Notes under the pieces: generated by a model
Seen by the model: only the letters and a program-made list of their open reading frames with translations
Databases searched by the model: none
What the model was told of the DNA's origin: nothing
Made by a program: the position numbers and the translations under genes
From: Atherix ibis
Taxonomy: Eukaryota > Arthropoda > Insecta > Diptera > Athericidae
Reading direction: 5' to 3'
DNA: 64,000 bases
Assembly (NCBI GenBank): GCA_958298945.1
Contig: OY282606.1
Coordinates: 52,651,920-52,715,919, forward strand
Shown: in pieces, positions 10,382-19,967 of the stretch
Position numbering within the stretch: the first letter of the stretch is position 1
Layout: every line of letters starts with the position of its first letter

Positions 10382-10710
10382 GAGTTTTCCCATCTGACCG
10401 ATCTAATAAAATTGGAAAATTTCTATTAATTTTAATTCAGTTTAAAAGGGGAAGGGTTTTAATCCTCTAACAATGAGTGAAATCATGACAAGGTGTAGTT
10501 GCAGCATAAAATATGAACAGGCGGTTTGAGTGAATATGTTTAATAGACTAAATCCTCTAGAAGAAAATACCTAAAAAGGCAAGGGAAATATTAGAAAACA
10601 GGATGAAATTTTGGGAAGGTTAAAAACGGGATAGTATCAGCACTAAAGCTTCTCTTGAAAAGATGGCAAACAATTCTAAATACGTCAAACTATTTTTAAT
10701 AAAAGTAAAA
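10382..10710. repeat. Dispersed host repeat copy 2 (empty site)
   Basis: Paralogue of 1193-1356 plus 2626-2783. At the position of the mariner in copy 1 this copy reads AATAGACTAAATCC, with a single TA and no element. It therefore represents the unoccupied site. Confidence 0.88.
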
Positions 10711-10904
10711 AAGGTTAATTTTCGGTTTTGTAAAAAGGCAAAATCATTCTTAAATTGTGCAAACTTCTTGCATATTTAGTAAAATTAAATAGAAAAATTT
10801 ACCCATTAAAAACGGTAAAATTTTCTGGAAATTAAAATAATATTTTTAAATTAATAAACATAAAAGTTTATTTTCAGAATTTTTAAAGTTTATTAATTTT
10901 TATT

Positions 10905-11883
10905 CTATTCAGTTAAGATTTTCTTCGATATAATACAATTAGTGTAAAATGCCTTGGATTTTGATGTGAAAAATGTAGTAAGGGATGTTTTTATCTGCTC
11001 TATTGTATCAAATTTTTTATCATTTAAAAATTTTTGCAGTGATCGGAAAAAATGAAAATTGGAAGGAGCAAAATCTTAAGAATACGGTGGATGCTTGATA
11101 ACATCCCAATTCAAATCATTTAGCTTGTGTTGGGTCATCATAGCCACATGTGGTCGCGCATTGTCGTGATGAAACACTACCCCTTTTCTGTTTAGCAATT
11201 CTGGTCTATCCTTTTTGAAGGGCGATGCTGACAATATCGTTCCTCTGAAATTGTCTGATTGCATTCTAAGAGTTCAAAATACACAATACCCTTACAATCC
11301 CACCAAACACAAAGCATAACTTTTTTTTTGATGGATTTCGGCTTTTGAAGTTGTTAATGGGGCTTGTCCAGGTATAGCCCAATGTCTTTTTCTTGTCACG
11401 TTGTTGTATACGACCCATTTCTCATCTCCCATTACCAAACGATGCAAAAAAGGTTCATGTTTTTGTCTCGCACTCAAAGCAACGCACGTTGAAACACGAT
11501 CCAATAAATTGGCAGCCGACAATTGATGAGGTATCCAAACATGTCGTACCGCGAAACCATCCCCATACGCTTCAAATGTCTTAATACGGTTGTTTGGTAG
11601 ACTCTCATCATCGACGCGATCTCCCTGGTGGTTAGACGTGGATTGGTGTCAATTATGACTTTTAACTTGTCGTCGTCAGACTTCAATGGCCGCTCGGTAC
11701 GTGGTTTATCAATTAGTGAAAAATCCCGAGATCGGAATTTTGTAAACCATTTTCGTACCTGTCGAACTTTGATGACATCTGCTCTATACACTTCGCAAAT
11801 GTTTTTGGTTGCCACACTCGCGGTATTGTCTTTACGGAATTCATAAAGTAAACAATGACGTAAATGCACTTCATCGATGACAT
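10905..11883 (-). pseudogene. Decayed DD34D mariner transposase
   Basis: Minus-strand mariner-family transposase in several frames. The N-terminal part starts near 11883 (MSS), then HLRHCLLYEFRKDNTASVAT, a helix-turn-helix with RQVRKWFTKFRSRDFSL, and LTTREIASMM. After a shift comes RLVMGDEKWVVYNNVTRKRH (first Asp kept), then a shift at the KK run near 11320, then VVFHHDNARPHVAMM (second Asp kept) and HPPYS followed by a stop. The final block reads DFAPSNFHFF, with Asn in place of the third Asp. The C-terminus is eroded. The motifs resemble mellifera/capitata-type mariners more than the Mos1-like copies. A clear terminal repeat pair could not be found. Confidence 0.85.
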
Positions 11884-11969
11884 TTTGAAAAAATACAAGG
11901 GCTCTTCACTGTACTCTGGCCAGGCCAAAATTGAATAGAAAGTAAAGGGAAAGCATCCTTTATACAATC

Positions 11970-12266
11970 GAATCATTTAAAAGAAGATACTATTCATCAT
12001 TTCTGAAGAAAAATTTTTTTACCTAGGATCATAAAAAACGGTCATAACTTTTGCATACACCCAATAATAATATTAATAATATAAGGAGCGTAGCAAGAGG
12101 CACATAGTCTGAAAACCTATTTGACCAATAAGGTTTTTTGTGGTGAATAATCCTAATTCAGATAAAAGTAATATTAAGGCTTTTAGCGAACTTAAATATC
12201 ATATTAATTAGTTGCTGGGAAATCTAGTACGGATTAGGAAATCCCAAACCAAGATGCAGAGTAGAT
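11970..12266. other. AT-rich non-coding DNA
   Basis: No coding or RNA signal. A sequence near 12036-12061, whose complement begins GGGTGTATGCAAAAGTTATG, could be the 5' terminus of the preceding mariner, but no partner end was found. Confidence 0.35.
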
Positions 12267-12365
12267 GCTTCATCCTTTTCGGAGCAAAAATGACAGATTA
12301 TTTTATCAAAATTTTTTACCATTTGATAAAAATAATCTGTCATTTTTGCTCCGAAAAGGATGAGC
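12267..12365. repeat. Near-perfect 44-bp inverted repeat abutting a mariner end
   Basis: The left arm (12267-12310, containing TTTTCGGAGCAAAAATGACA) and right arm (12322-12365) are complementary apart from two single-base length differences, with an 11-nt AT-rich loop. The right arm runs directly into AGCTTAAATCCGCTG, the inner part of the Mos1-like mariner terminus, replacing its first 11 bases. Confidence 0.92.
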
Positions 12366-12436
12366 TTAAATCCGCTGTTTGGTCATATATGTCATGAGTG
12401 AGCTTAAATCCGCTGTTTGGTCATATATGTCATGAG
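12361..12436 (+). repeat. 38-bp tandem duplication of the mariner 5' terminus
   Basis: The unit starting TGAGCTTAAATCCGCTGTTT occurs at 12361-12398 and again at 12399-12436, apparently identical. It duplicates the part of the terminal repeat where mariner transposase would be expected to bind. Confidence 0.92.
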
Positions 12437-13015
12437 TGAGCGTATTAAGCTACCATGGGGGCACGCTATACTGGTTTTTTTTATGAGTTTGACATCTGTC
12501 AACATTAATCAGTCCATATTGTCAGCAATTTCGTACAACAACATACATTTTTCCTTTGATAATCATGTCTAGATTTGTGCCAGAAAAAGAGTCTGCTTTT
12601 TCTGCTTCAATTTGAAGAAATCCGGCTGTCGAATCGCATCAAATGCTTATGGAGGCCTATGGTGACAGTGCTTTATCGGAAACAACGTGCCGAGATTGGT
12701 TTCGTTGGTTCAAAGACGGCAATTTTGACTTGTGGGACAAGGAACGTGATAATCAGCCTAGGAAGGTTGAGGACCAGCAATTGCAGGCTCTTTTGGACAA
12801 AGACGATACCCAATCGCAAAAAATGCTCGCGGAGCAATTCGGTGTTACTCAACCAGCCATTTCCTAAACGCAAAAAGTCGTGGGTTGATCCCGGCCAACC
12901 ATCAACATCTTCCCCAAGACCAAATCGCTTCGGACGGAAGACGATGCTGTGCGTTTGGTGGGATCAGCAGGGTATCGTCTACTATGAGATGTTGAAATCT
13001 GGTGAAACTGTCAAT

Positions 13016-13174
13016 GCCCACCGCTACCACCAACAACATTTAACCGAACGTATAACGCACACAATGGTTAAGTGGCTTCAATTATTACACGACCTGGTAA
13101 GTTTGTAAGCCAAGATATTTTCGTAAAGTCTTCAATAAAGTGGATGGACACAGCCCACCGCTACCACCTACAAC
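13016..13174 (+). repeat. 22-bp direct repeats flanking a 115-bp insertion
   Basis: GCCCACCGCTACCACC followed by (A/T)ACAAC occurs at 13016-13037 and 13153-13174. The intervening 115 bp are absent from the other two Mos1-like copies. The inserted piece contains ACCTGGTAAGT, which resembles both a splice donor and a mariner end next to TA, but nothing shows it is either. Confidence 0.85.
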
Positions 13175-13340
13175 TGATCAAATTGCATCGTGCTCTGCGT
13201 GAAAAAAGGACGGATTATCAACAAAAACATGACAAGCTGATTTTCCTCCATCCGAAACTACATGGAGACACTCAACTGGGAGGTGCTACCCCACCCCGCT
13301 TATTCACCAGACCTGACCCCTTCCGACTACGATTCTTAGT

Positions 13341-13447
13341 AGAACTTCGATTCTTACGAAGACGTCCGGATTCTTACGAAAACCTGTTTTCGTTGATGGG
13401 CCCCGCGCTCGCTGAGCAGAACTTCGATTCTTACGAAGACGTCCGGA
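13341..13447 (+). repeat. 30-bp direct duplication, 77-bp period
   Basis: The segment beginning AGAACTTCGATTCTTACGAA at 13341-13370 recurs at 13418-13447. It duplicates codons for the FDSYED motif of the transposase. Confidence 0.9.
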
Positions 13448-13561
13448 AAATGGCTTGACGAGTGGTTTGCCTTGAAAGAGAAGGAATTTTATCCTTGTAT
13501 CCCCAAATTACCCGATAATTTCTTCTTTTTCAAGGCAAACCACTCGTCAAGCCATTTTCCG
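13444..13561. repeat. 44-bp inverted duplication inside the transposase
   Basis: The left arm 13444-13487 (CGGAAAATGGCTTGACGAGT and onward, coding KWLDEWFA-like residues) is complementary to 13517-13561 with only a few mismatches, around a spacer of about 29 bp. The correct-orientation reading frame resumes after it. Confidence 0.92.
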
Positions 13562-13795
13562 TGGTATCCATAAATTACCCGAGAGATGGGAAAAATATGT
13601 AGCTAGCGAGGGTAAGTACTTTGAATAAATTTGTTTTTGCTTTCTATAAAAAAAAAAAAAGGTTTTTTTTTACTAAAAAACAGCGGATTTAAGCTTATAC
13701 ACCTGGTAAGATGATATTTTAACAGAGTTTAAAGATGTCTGCCGTCGGTTTTTTAGAAAAAGCGATGCATTCTTTTTGTAGGCTTTTAACCCTGC

Positions 13796-14505
13796 GTTTT
13801 CAGGACTCTATAATGGACCCCAGATGATGGGCTTTTGTATAGCTACAAAAGGGTTCTTGTTGAATGAATGGAGTATTTTCTCTTCTTTTGGTAAGTTTGT
13901 CTGCTAGTTCGTTATTCTCAATACCCTCATGATCTGGCACTAACAACAAAGTAACTTTGTTGTATCTAGCCAATTGATTTAGGTCCGTGAGTATATCCTG
14001 CACTGGCTTCGATTAGACATCAGATGAGATAAGAGCTCTGCGGTATGTATTTCTACGTGAAAAATGGATGGGAATTTATCAAGAGCCCTAGATAGACTGT
14101 GATAAAGTTCGACTATACCCGTTCCAAAACCCAGATCCATTTTAGAACGAGGCCCCCCCCCCCTATTTTCTAGTCAAGCGCTCCTTGACAAACTACTTTA
14201 AAGAACTGGTTTAATTTAGGTTTCCTTGTCATAATTGGCTTCCTAGAATTCTTCTAGGTCCGATACAACCTTAAGCAGTCCAAACAGGTTGCCTAGTTTA
14301 AAGGTTTTGTAATATCCTATCCTGAGAGCCTCATTATCCCTGTTTCCTTTTTAATATGCTAATGAAAAGGTAGCAGGTCTAAAAGAGCTTTAGGAGCTGT
14401 CGTGGCGAATGTTCTTAGGGCAGCAAGCGTGCTAGTCTTTGAACTTTTCGAAGGGTTGCATGGACAGTACATTGTTCAGCCTTTAGACCACTAAAGGAGA
14501 CCCGC
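13796..14505 (-). pseudogene. LINE remnant: end of RT and RNase H domain
   Basis: On the minus strand, LKAEQCTVHATLRKVQRLAR leads into LAALRTFATTAPKALLDLLP, the region just after reverse transcriptase in RNase H-bearing non-LTR retrotransposons. It is followed by an RNase H-like stretch KMDLGFGTGIVELYHSLSRA, FHVEIHTAELLSHL and LLVPDHEGIENNELADKLTK. The motif in the last block corresponds to the conserved V-P-x-H-x-G-I-x-x-N-E-x-A-D signature. Stops and shifts are numerous and a run of C bases (about 14152-14163) interrupts it. I/R1/Jockey-type families are possible; the clade is not resolved. Confidence 0.78.
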
Positions 14506-14509
14506 GTAT

Positions 14510-15305
14510 AGTTTGTTTTTTTTGGATATAAATTTATATAAAACAATTATTTTGAATTTCAATGTAATTTAATAATTTTTAAATTGATTTTTACTCGATG
14601 GCAATTTATTCATTTAAGGTGAAAAATTTAAATTACTTATAGTAGATCCAATAGAAAAAAAAATCCTGTTTTTAATTAATTTAAAAATGAGGTCATTTGG
14701 TGAGAGAAAAATTCTTTTCTGTAATTAATTTAAAAACAAACGAGAAGAAAATCATAACAAAATACCCACATGAGAACTTATTAAAATTGTAACAGACGCA
14801 CTTTATTGTATTTTGCATTTTTCCAAATTCAAAATGAAATTTTTTCAACCAAACTTTTGAGAAATTGTATTTTTTTAAGTAATTTACTATTAAAAACATG
14901 AAATGTTATTTAAAATTTTAGGTCATTTATAACAGAAAAAAAAAATTATTTTAATTTTTAATTAATTTTCTTCTCAAAATGAAAAATTCTTTGCAAAACA
15001 ATGTGAATATTCAGTTGATTAGGAAAAATATCCGATATTATCCGAAAAAATGAATTTATTTTAAAGTTGCATACATCACCAACTCCTTTAAAAAATTATA
15101 ATAAGAATAATAAAAAGGGGAGTTCTCCGAAAATACGAGTAGATGCAAAAATCCTCGTTGCATTGAAGAGAACATTGCAAAATACGTCAACAAATCCGAG
15201 CCTTTTTCGAATTGTTTTAATTAGTTTCCCGCAATTTTTTTTTCGCTGGCTTTTAATCCTCCATTAATGACCATCCAATTAATGATCAGAGAAAAAGACG
15301 GAAAT
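14510..15305. other. AT-rich non-coding DNA
   Basis: A/T runs without recognised coding, RNA or repeat signal. Confidence 0.5.
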
Positions 15306-15774
15306 GTTTTCGACTTAGATTAAAGAATACCTGGATAGGTCCGTACGTCAGATTGCCGTATATGTATATGCAATTTTCTGGTATAATTATTGTAGAAGCG
15401 GCGAGAAATCGTACTGTTTGCATACATTTGTGTAGATTTTTTTATATAGACATGACACCCACTGACATCTAGTTATCGTAATAGAAATTTATTGAATTGC
15501 AAAAGTATAATTTATATTTATTCTAATTAACTTATTAGAAAGCAATGTTTATTTTTTGTACAATCTTTTGATATGAAATGGAGTTTATTATTCATTTCGT
15601 AAATATCAAGCCCCTCCACGTTTGTAGACTTTCGGAGGGTTTTTAAAAAAGCCATTCTCCATGAAAGTGGTACTATACCGAAATGCTTGCGTTCTTTTGT
15701 CATTTTTCAAGTTGTTATTTTGGCACATGTTGGAAAGTGCAAGTGAAAATTTTGATGTATTTACGAAAAAGCAA

Positions 15775-15926
15775 GTATTTATATAAATAGTTATATTGTT
15801 GATAACATTTAATATGAAGTTTTTATTTCAGAAAATGAAGTGTTTTGTAAAGAATTGCTTTTCATTCAACGGAATGAGGAAGCCGGGAATTTTTTTCTTT
15901 TACTACAGAAAATAACAAAAATTTGG
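15775..15926 (+). pseudogene. THAP-like N-terminal fragment behind a short intron
   Basis: A plausible 57-bp intron (GT at 15775, pyrimidine-rich TTTTTATTTCAG ending 15831) precedes ATG at 15835. The frame reads MKCFVKNC, giving a Cys-x4-Cys start, then FSFNGMRKPGIFFFYYRK and a stop at 15913. A one-base shift in the A-run continues ITKIWSKKWIKSEKFVIQLM. The Cys pair, the hydrophobic FFF block and the Trp resemble the first half of a THAP domain; the later Cys-x2-His pair is not seen. This is a weak match from a short stretch and could be chance. Confidence 0.3.
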
Positions 15927-16496
15927 TCCAAAAAGTGGATAAAAAGTGAAAAGTTCGTCATTCAATTAATGTAAACAAATGTGATGTTGACAGTTCAATG
16001 TTTACCAGAAACTAGTTCAGTGCCGGTGTACGTAAAGTGTGTGTACGGAAATTTAAGGGAACGAATTTTTTAGTCTGTTTTCATTGTGTTAAAATAAATA
16101 AAATATATTCGGTAGGCTTATTGTTTAAATAAATTTGTTTTTATTTTTTGCATTTGTACTTTCGCTTTCTCTATTAGACCATATTGTAATGCATTTACTA
16201 AATAATATTGTTTTCAATTTTTTTACTATATTAGTTATTAATTATTTAAGTACATTAAATTTTTTATCTTGCAATTTAGTTTTAAAGCATTTACTTTATT
16301 GTTGTATACGATTATCTTCTATATTATTAAGAATTTAATGTAATTTTCTATGTAATTAATGCTTTATTTTTTAATTTAATTTAAATACATAATGCCTATT
16401 TAAATTATCATTTCAATTCACAAACACACTTGGTTTTATTTCAACATAAATATAATTTTGTATAACTAAAATGAAATAAGTAAAATGTAAACTTAT

Positions 16497-16513
16497 AATA
16501 AATAAATAAATAA
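16497..16513 (+). promoter_or_regulatory. Overlapping AATAAA polyadenylation-like signals
   Basis: AATAAATAAATAAATAA lies downstream of the THAP-like frame and inside the same inverted-repeat-bounded segment. In DNA this AT-rich such signals are common, so the assignment is tentative. Confidence 0.2.
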
Positions 16514-16813
16514 TATTTTATAATAGAATACTGTGTGTTTTTTTTGCAAATTTCCAAAACTAATTCCATTAAACAACAAAACTGGCAATATTTGAAAAAA
16601 ATATTTGTTTACGCATAAATGACATTACATATGAAAATGATTTTAAACTACCAGCTTCAATCGCATACTGAAGTTTAAAATTGGCCCCCAATGATTTACG
16701 CTGTTTTTGTTATTTTGCATGTGTGTGCGTGTTACGAATGCATTGATAACAAAATTGTGCCACAATTTTTGTGTAGAGGCCTATCCAGTTCTTCTATAAT
16801 CTAAGATTTTCGA

Positions 16814-18640
16814 CATAATAGCTAATGGACAAATGGAGCAGCGGGGTTTAGATATCAGCCGTCAAACATATTAACGCGGGGTCGTAAGTTCTTCTCTTCT
16901 TCGGTCACACTCGTCCGACCAAGAAATGCAGTTCATCCGAACAGAATTCAGTTTGTTTTCGTATCACTTGAATGCGCATCTATCGGAGAGGTGCGATTAT
17001 TGGGACGACAAATGGACACCCTTAAGAGATCTTCTTTTATTGGGACGACAAATGGACACCCTTAAGATGAAGAAAATTCAGCTCATTTTAGACCATTTCC
17101 GTTAAAGCGCCATCGGCAATTATCGAATGATTGTCTCGACTTTGGCTGAATCCGTATTTTTGTCTATAGTCTAAGATATTCGATTTTTTTCGATTCTTTA
17201 AGAAGAACCCACTGCTCTTTAAATTATCGAAGAATCTTTCATAAATTATTTCAATTTCTTATAAAGCACTGAATCGATTTTCTAATAATTTATCAATTTT
17301 TTGATGATTTTTCTCAAAAATAATAAAAATTTCCGCAATTTCTTCTTCAAAATGTTATAATTTCTCAAAAATTCGATTTTCTGACAATTTGGATCGGTAT
17401 TCGTAATTTTTTAATGATTTTATTAAAAACTTACTGATTTTGCCATTAACCTTTCTGAAAGTTTACCAATTTTTCTCTAAATTTGCCAATTCTTTCAAAA
17501 CAATTTTATTTTGTAATAATTTCTCTCAAAATATAATCAATTTTATTGATTTTCTAAATATTTATTATCTCTTTAAAAATTTTTAATAAAATTAATTGAT
17601 TTAATGGAAAATTATTCCAAAATATATCATTTTTTTATATTGTTTTTATAAGAGTTGGTCTTGTGACAATTTTTTTGGAACTTTATCGATTTTTCTTTAT
17701 TTTTCCATAAAACTTTTCAATTATTTAATAATAGTTCTTTCAAATATATACAATATTAACTAAAAATAAAATTCGGAACTCTTTAATTCCCATAAAAAAT
17801 TTTACAAATTGCACTTAATTATGGCAAAATTTCTTAACAACAATTTCTGTCCTTTCGCTGGTGGCTATGATGGTATGTGGACAGTTTGCGGCAAAATCGC
17901 GGTAATGCAGTTCGACTATTATACGAACTGTTTCGTACTGTTATATTCAACTATTCCAGACATGAACGATTTTTCTAACAGCTATTCTGGACAATTACCA
18001 TAAACTAATCCGACCGCAGCTGACAGTTTGTGATTCCAGCGATTCGAACAGTTTCACACCAACGCGTCCATGGGTGCGATTGCGTTTGCGTTAGATTGAG
18101 TTACGTTTTCATAAACTTTTCTCGGATAATAGCCCAATGAAACCAATATTACAGCATTAAAGGAGATAAGAATGGATGCATCCGAGAAGGCAATCCTATC
18201 AGATTTATAAGTTTCATCAAAATTCATTTCTTTAATAAAAAGAGTAATGATGGCATCAGCAAAAACTTAACATCTTTGGAATTTAATGCTGATGCCCAAT
18301 TCCTTTTCGAATTTTCTACTAATTGGATCAGTATTTAAAACAAATTATACGGTTTTTACAAAAAGTCCAAGAATTTGATTTTTGGGGGGAGCAAAAGTAT
18401 TATTTGCCGAGCTCAACAATTCTGAGGGGAGAGGAGGTGACATAACGGGTTTTACAATTAGTGGTTTGGAAAGTACTTTTGCATTATTTGGCAGCTGTTA
18501 ACACATGTTTTATGCAAGATAACATTTATTTCGCCTCGTATTTCTTTTAAATAAGAAAGGAGAAATGGTTTTTTTTGCATAAACTTAAACATTTTAATTT
18601 GAACCATAAATGGTCTCAACAAAACATCACTATAAGCCAT
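16814..18640. other. Non-coding DNA with a tandem duplication near 17011
   Basis: Around 17011-17067 the segment TTATTGGGACGACAAATGGA and the following CACCCTTAAGA occurs twice with a period of about 32 bp. A lower-AT patch at 17830-18130 has a 64-codon frame that I do not recognise. The remainder is AT-rich and featureless. Confidence 0.45.
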
Positions 18641-18646
18641 ATACTC

Positions 18647-19010
18647 ATTAGTCGAAAAAGTTCGTGGTCTTTTGAAGCAAAATTGATACGCTTGAATCAG
18701 AGGGTTTTTTTTGAATAATCAATAACCCATTCATAATTAGATATAGAATAGTTAACGGAAAATAGCGGTACTCTTCTTAGGTTATATTTAATACAAAATC
18801 TTAGTTGGCAAAGCTTCCCGTAAATATTTTCATTTAAAAGCTGGTTAATAATGATTTTATATCAGTAAATTTACGTTTGTTTTCTAGAAAAGTTATATTA
18901 AGGTTGGGAAGTCAATCAACAGAAGGTATCTTAGCGGAAATTTGAAAGAAATATTGATTAGTCGAAAAAGTTTGTGGCTTTTTTCGAGTAAAACAGAAAC
19001 GCTTAAATTA
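18647..19010 (+). repeat. Pair of direct repeats resembling transposon ends
   Basis: ATTAGTCGAAAAAGTTCGTG at 18647 and ATTAGTCGAAAAAGTTTGTG at 18957 head two similar segments of about 50 bp, each continuing to an ACGCTT motif, 310 bp apart in the same orientation. They look like solo ends of one transposon family, but no transposase or opposing end is visible. Confidence 0.4.
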
Positions 19011-19585
19011 AAATCAATTTATTCAAATCAAACATTCTTCATTATGAATTTATTTATAGTAATACTTTTCAGACAAAACATTATTCTATCAGTCCTGAAC
19101 TTCTGTGGTTTCTGAATGAAAAACTGAATCAAGTGATATTCACAGACCTCTCTTGAAGCAATTTTGTTTCAATTAAGAGAGTTCTTTAGAGATCAAAACA
19201 AATGATAGTCTGAAGATGCTATATTCCCAGATAAGCCCAATGAAAAATATTAATTCTATTTATTTTAACGCCTTCCACACATACACGAATCAAATTTAAT
19301 TTATTTAGAGAATAATTACTTTAACCCTTAACCATTGAAAGTATTTTTGGTAATACTCACCCAATAAGACTACAGGAAATTAGATAAAAGCTTTTAAAAC
19401 CTTCATAAGAATGAAAACTTACATTTAAACTAGTTTATTTAGATATAAATTTAAAATATTTAGTTGATTTATAATTTTATAAATGAAATTAATTTTCATA
19501 ATTTCTGAGAATATGATTTTTTTCAAAGCAGTTTTTAATGTGTTCACACTCTAAAACTATGCAGGGTTTTTGAACAGGCACAACA

Positions 19586-19783
19586 TTACCACCGCAATTT
19601 ATCCTCGTGACAGTATGCATGGTCGCTTGACCTCAAGTGCTGAGTATAGTAACTTGTCGCTTGACAACATTTCTTCTTCAACAATTCTTCTGCTAATGGA
19701 ATACTTCTGTAATATCTGTCTGTCTGCCCAGTACAGATTTTATCCATCAAGTTTTTGTATAATGTTAGAGTTAAATCAGACAT
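19586..19783 (-). pseudogene. piggyBac-like transposase scrap
   Basis: The minus strand encodes LYKNLMDKICTGQTDRYYRS then IPLAEELLKKKCCQATSYYT. Known piggyBac transposases have a block in which a catalytic Asp precedes N-W-F/Y-T/S-S-x-P-L-A-x-x-L-L-K-x-K; here it reads TDRYYRSIPLAEELLKKK with the Asp present. Only about 65 codons remain, no TTAA-flanked ends are visible, and the sequence beyond the block is not conserved. The call rests on this one block. Confidence 0.55.
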
Positions 19784-19967
19784 CCACTCGTATTCATTGC
19801 TGTTAATTTCATAATCATTGCCTTTGTGTATTTTTTTTCATGATTTACATTTTCAAAAGTTTCAATCAAAAGTTGGAAGTCACAAATATCTAAATAACAA
19901 AACTGTTGTGAAAATGCCATAATATACATGCCTTAAAACTTTATATTATCATAAAGTCATTCAAAAA

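Larger units (their letters stand above)
12565..13628 (+). pseudogene. Mos1-like transposase, rearranged
   Basis: Starts MSRFVPEKE at 12565 and, after a shift, continues ESHQMLMEAYGDSALSETTC, RDWFRWFKDGNFDL and LDKDDTQSQKMLAEQFGVTQ, ending PAIS at a stop. Relative to copy 1, the segment with the first catalytic motif (TGDEKW) is deleted: the sequence jumps to KRKKSWVDPGQPSTSSPRPN and RFGRKTMLCVWWDQQGIVYY. An insertion follows at 13038-13152, then LHRALREKRTDYQQKHDKL. The HDNAPS block with the second catalytic Asp is also missing. The end (KYFE, stop 13626-13628) is preserved past the inverted duplication. It cannot encode an active enzyme. Confidence 0.92.
12363..13706 (+). mobile_element. 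Mos1-like mariner, copy 2, heavily rearranged
   Basis: Same family as the element at 1357 (matching termini, shared 5' leader and transposase). The right end is intact (CGGATTTAAGCTTATACACC then TGG, ending at 13706) and followed by TA at 13707-13708. The left end lacks its outer 11 bases and is fused to an inverted repeat. The interior carries a 115-bp insertion, two local duplications and a second inverted duplication, described separately. Confidence 0.92.
15314..16805 (+). mobile_element. Candidate P-superfamily-like element with THAP-like frame
   Basis: The left end CTTAGATTAAAGAATACCTG, followed by GATAGG, pairs with the complement of the right end, CTTAGATTATAGAAGAACTG, followed by GATAGG; about 27 of 33 positions agree. 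The flanks are GTTTTCGA (15306-15313) and ATTTTCGA (16806-16813), matching at 7 of 8 bases. P-superfamily transposons make 8-bp target duplications and encode an N-terminal THAP zinc finger, and a THAP-like frame lies inside. The rest of the 1.49 kb has no recognisable transposase, so it would be a short or decayed derivative. Caution: a motif like the right end also occurs at 17162 and 48714. Confidence 0.45.

Noticed and set aside
16860..17170. Possible further transposase fragment
   Set aside because: Composition is suggestive, but no catalytic block could be read on either strand; only a local tandem duplication is certain.
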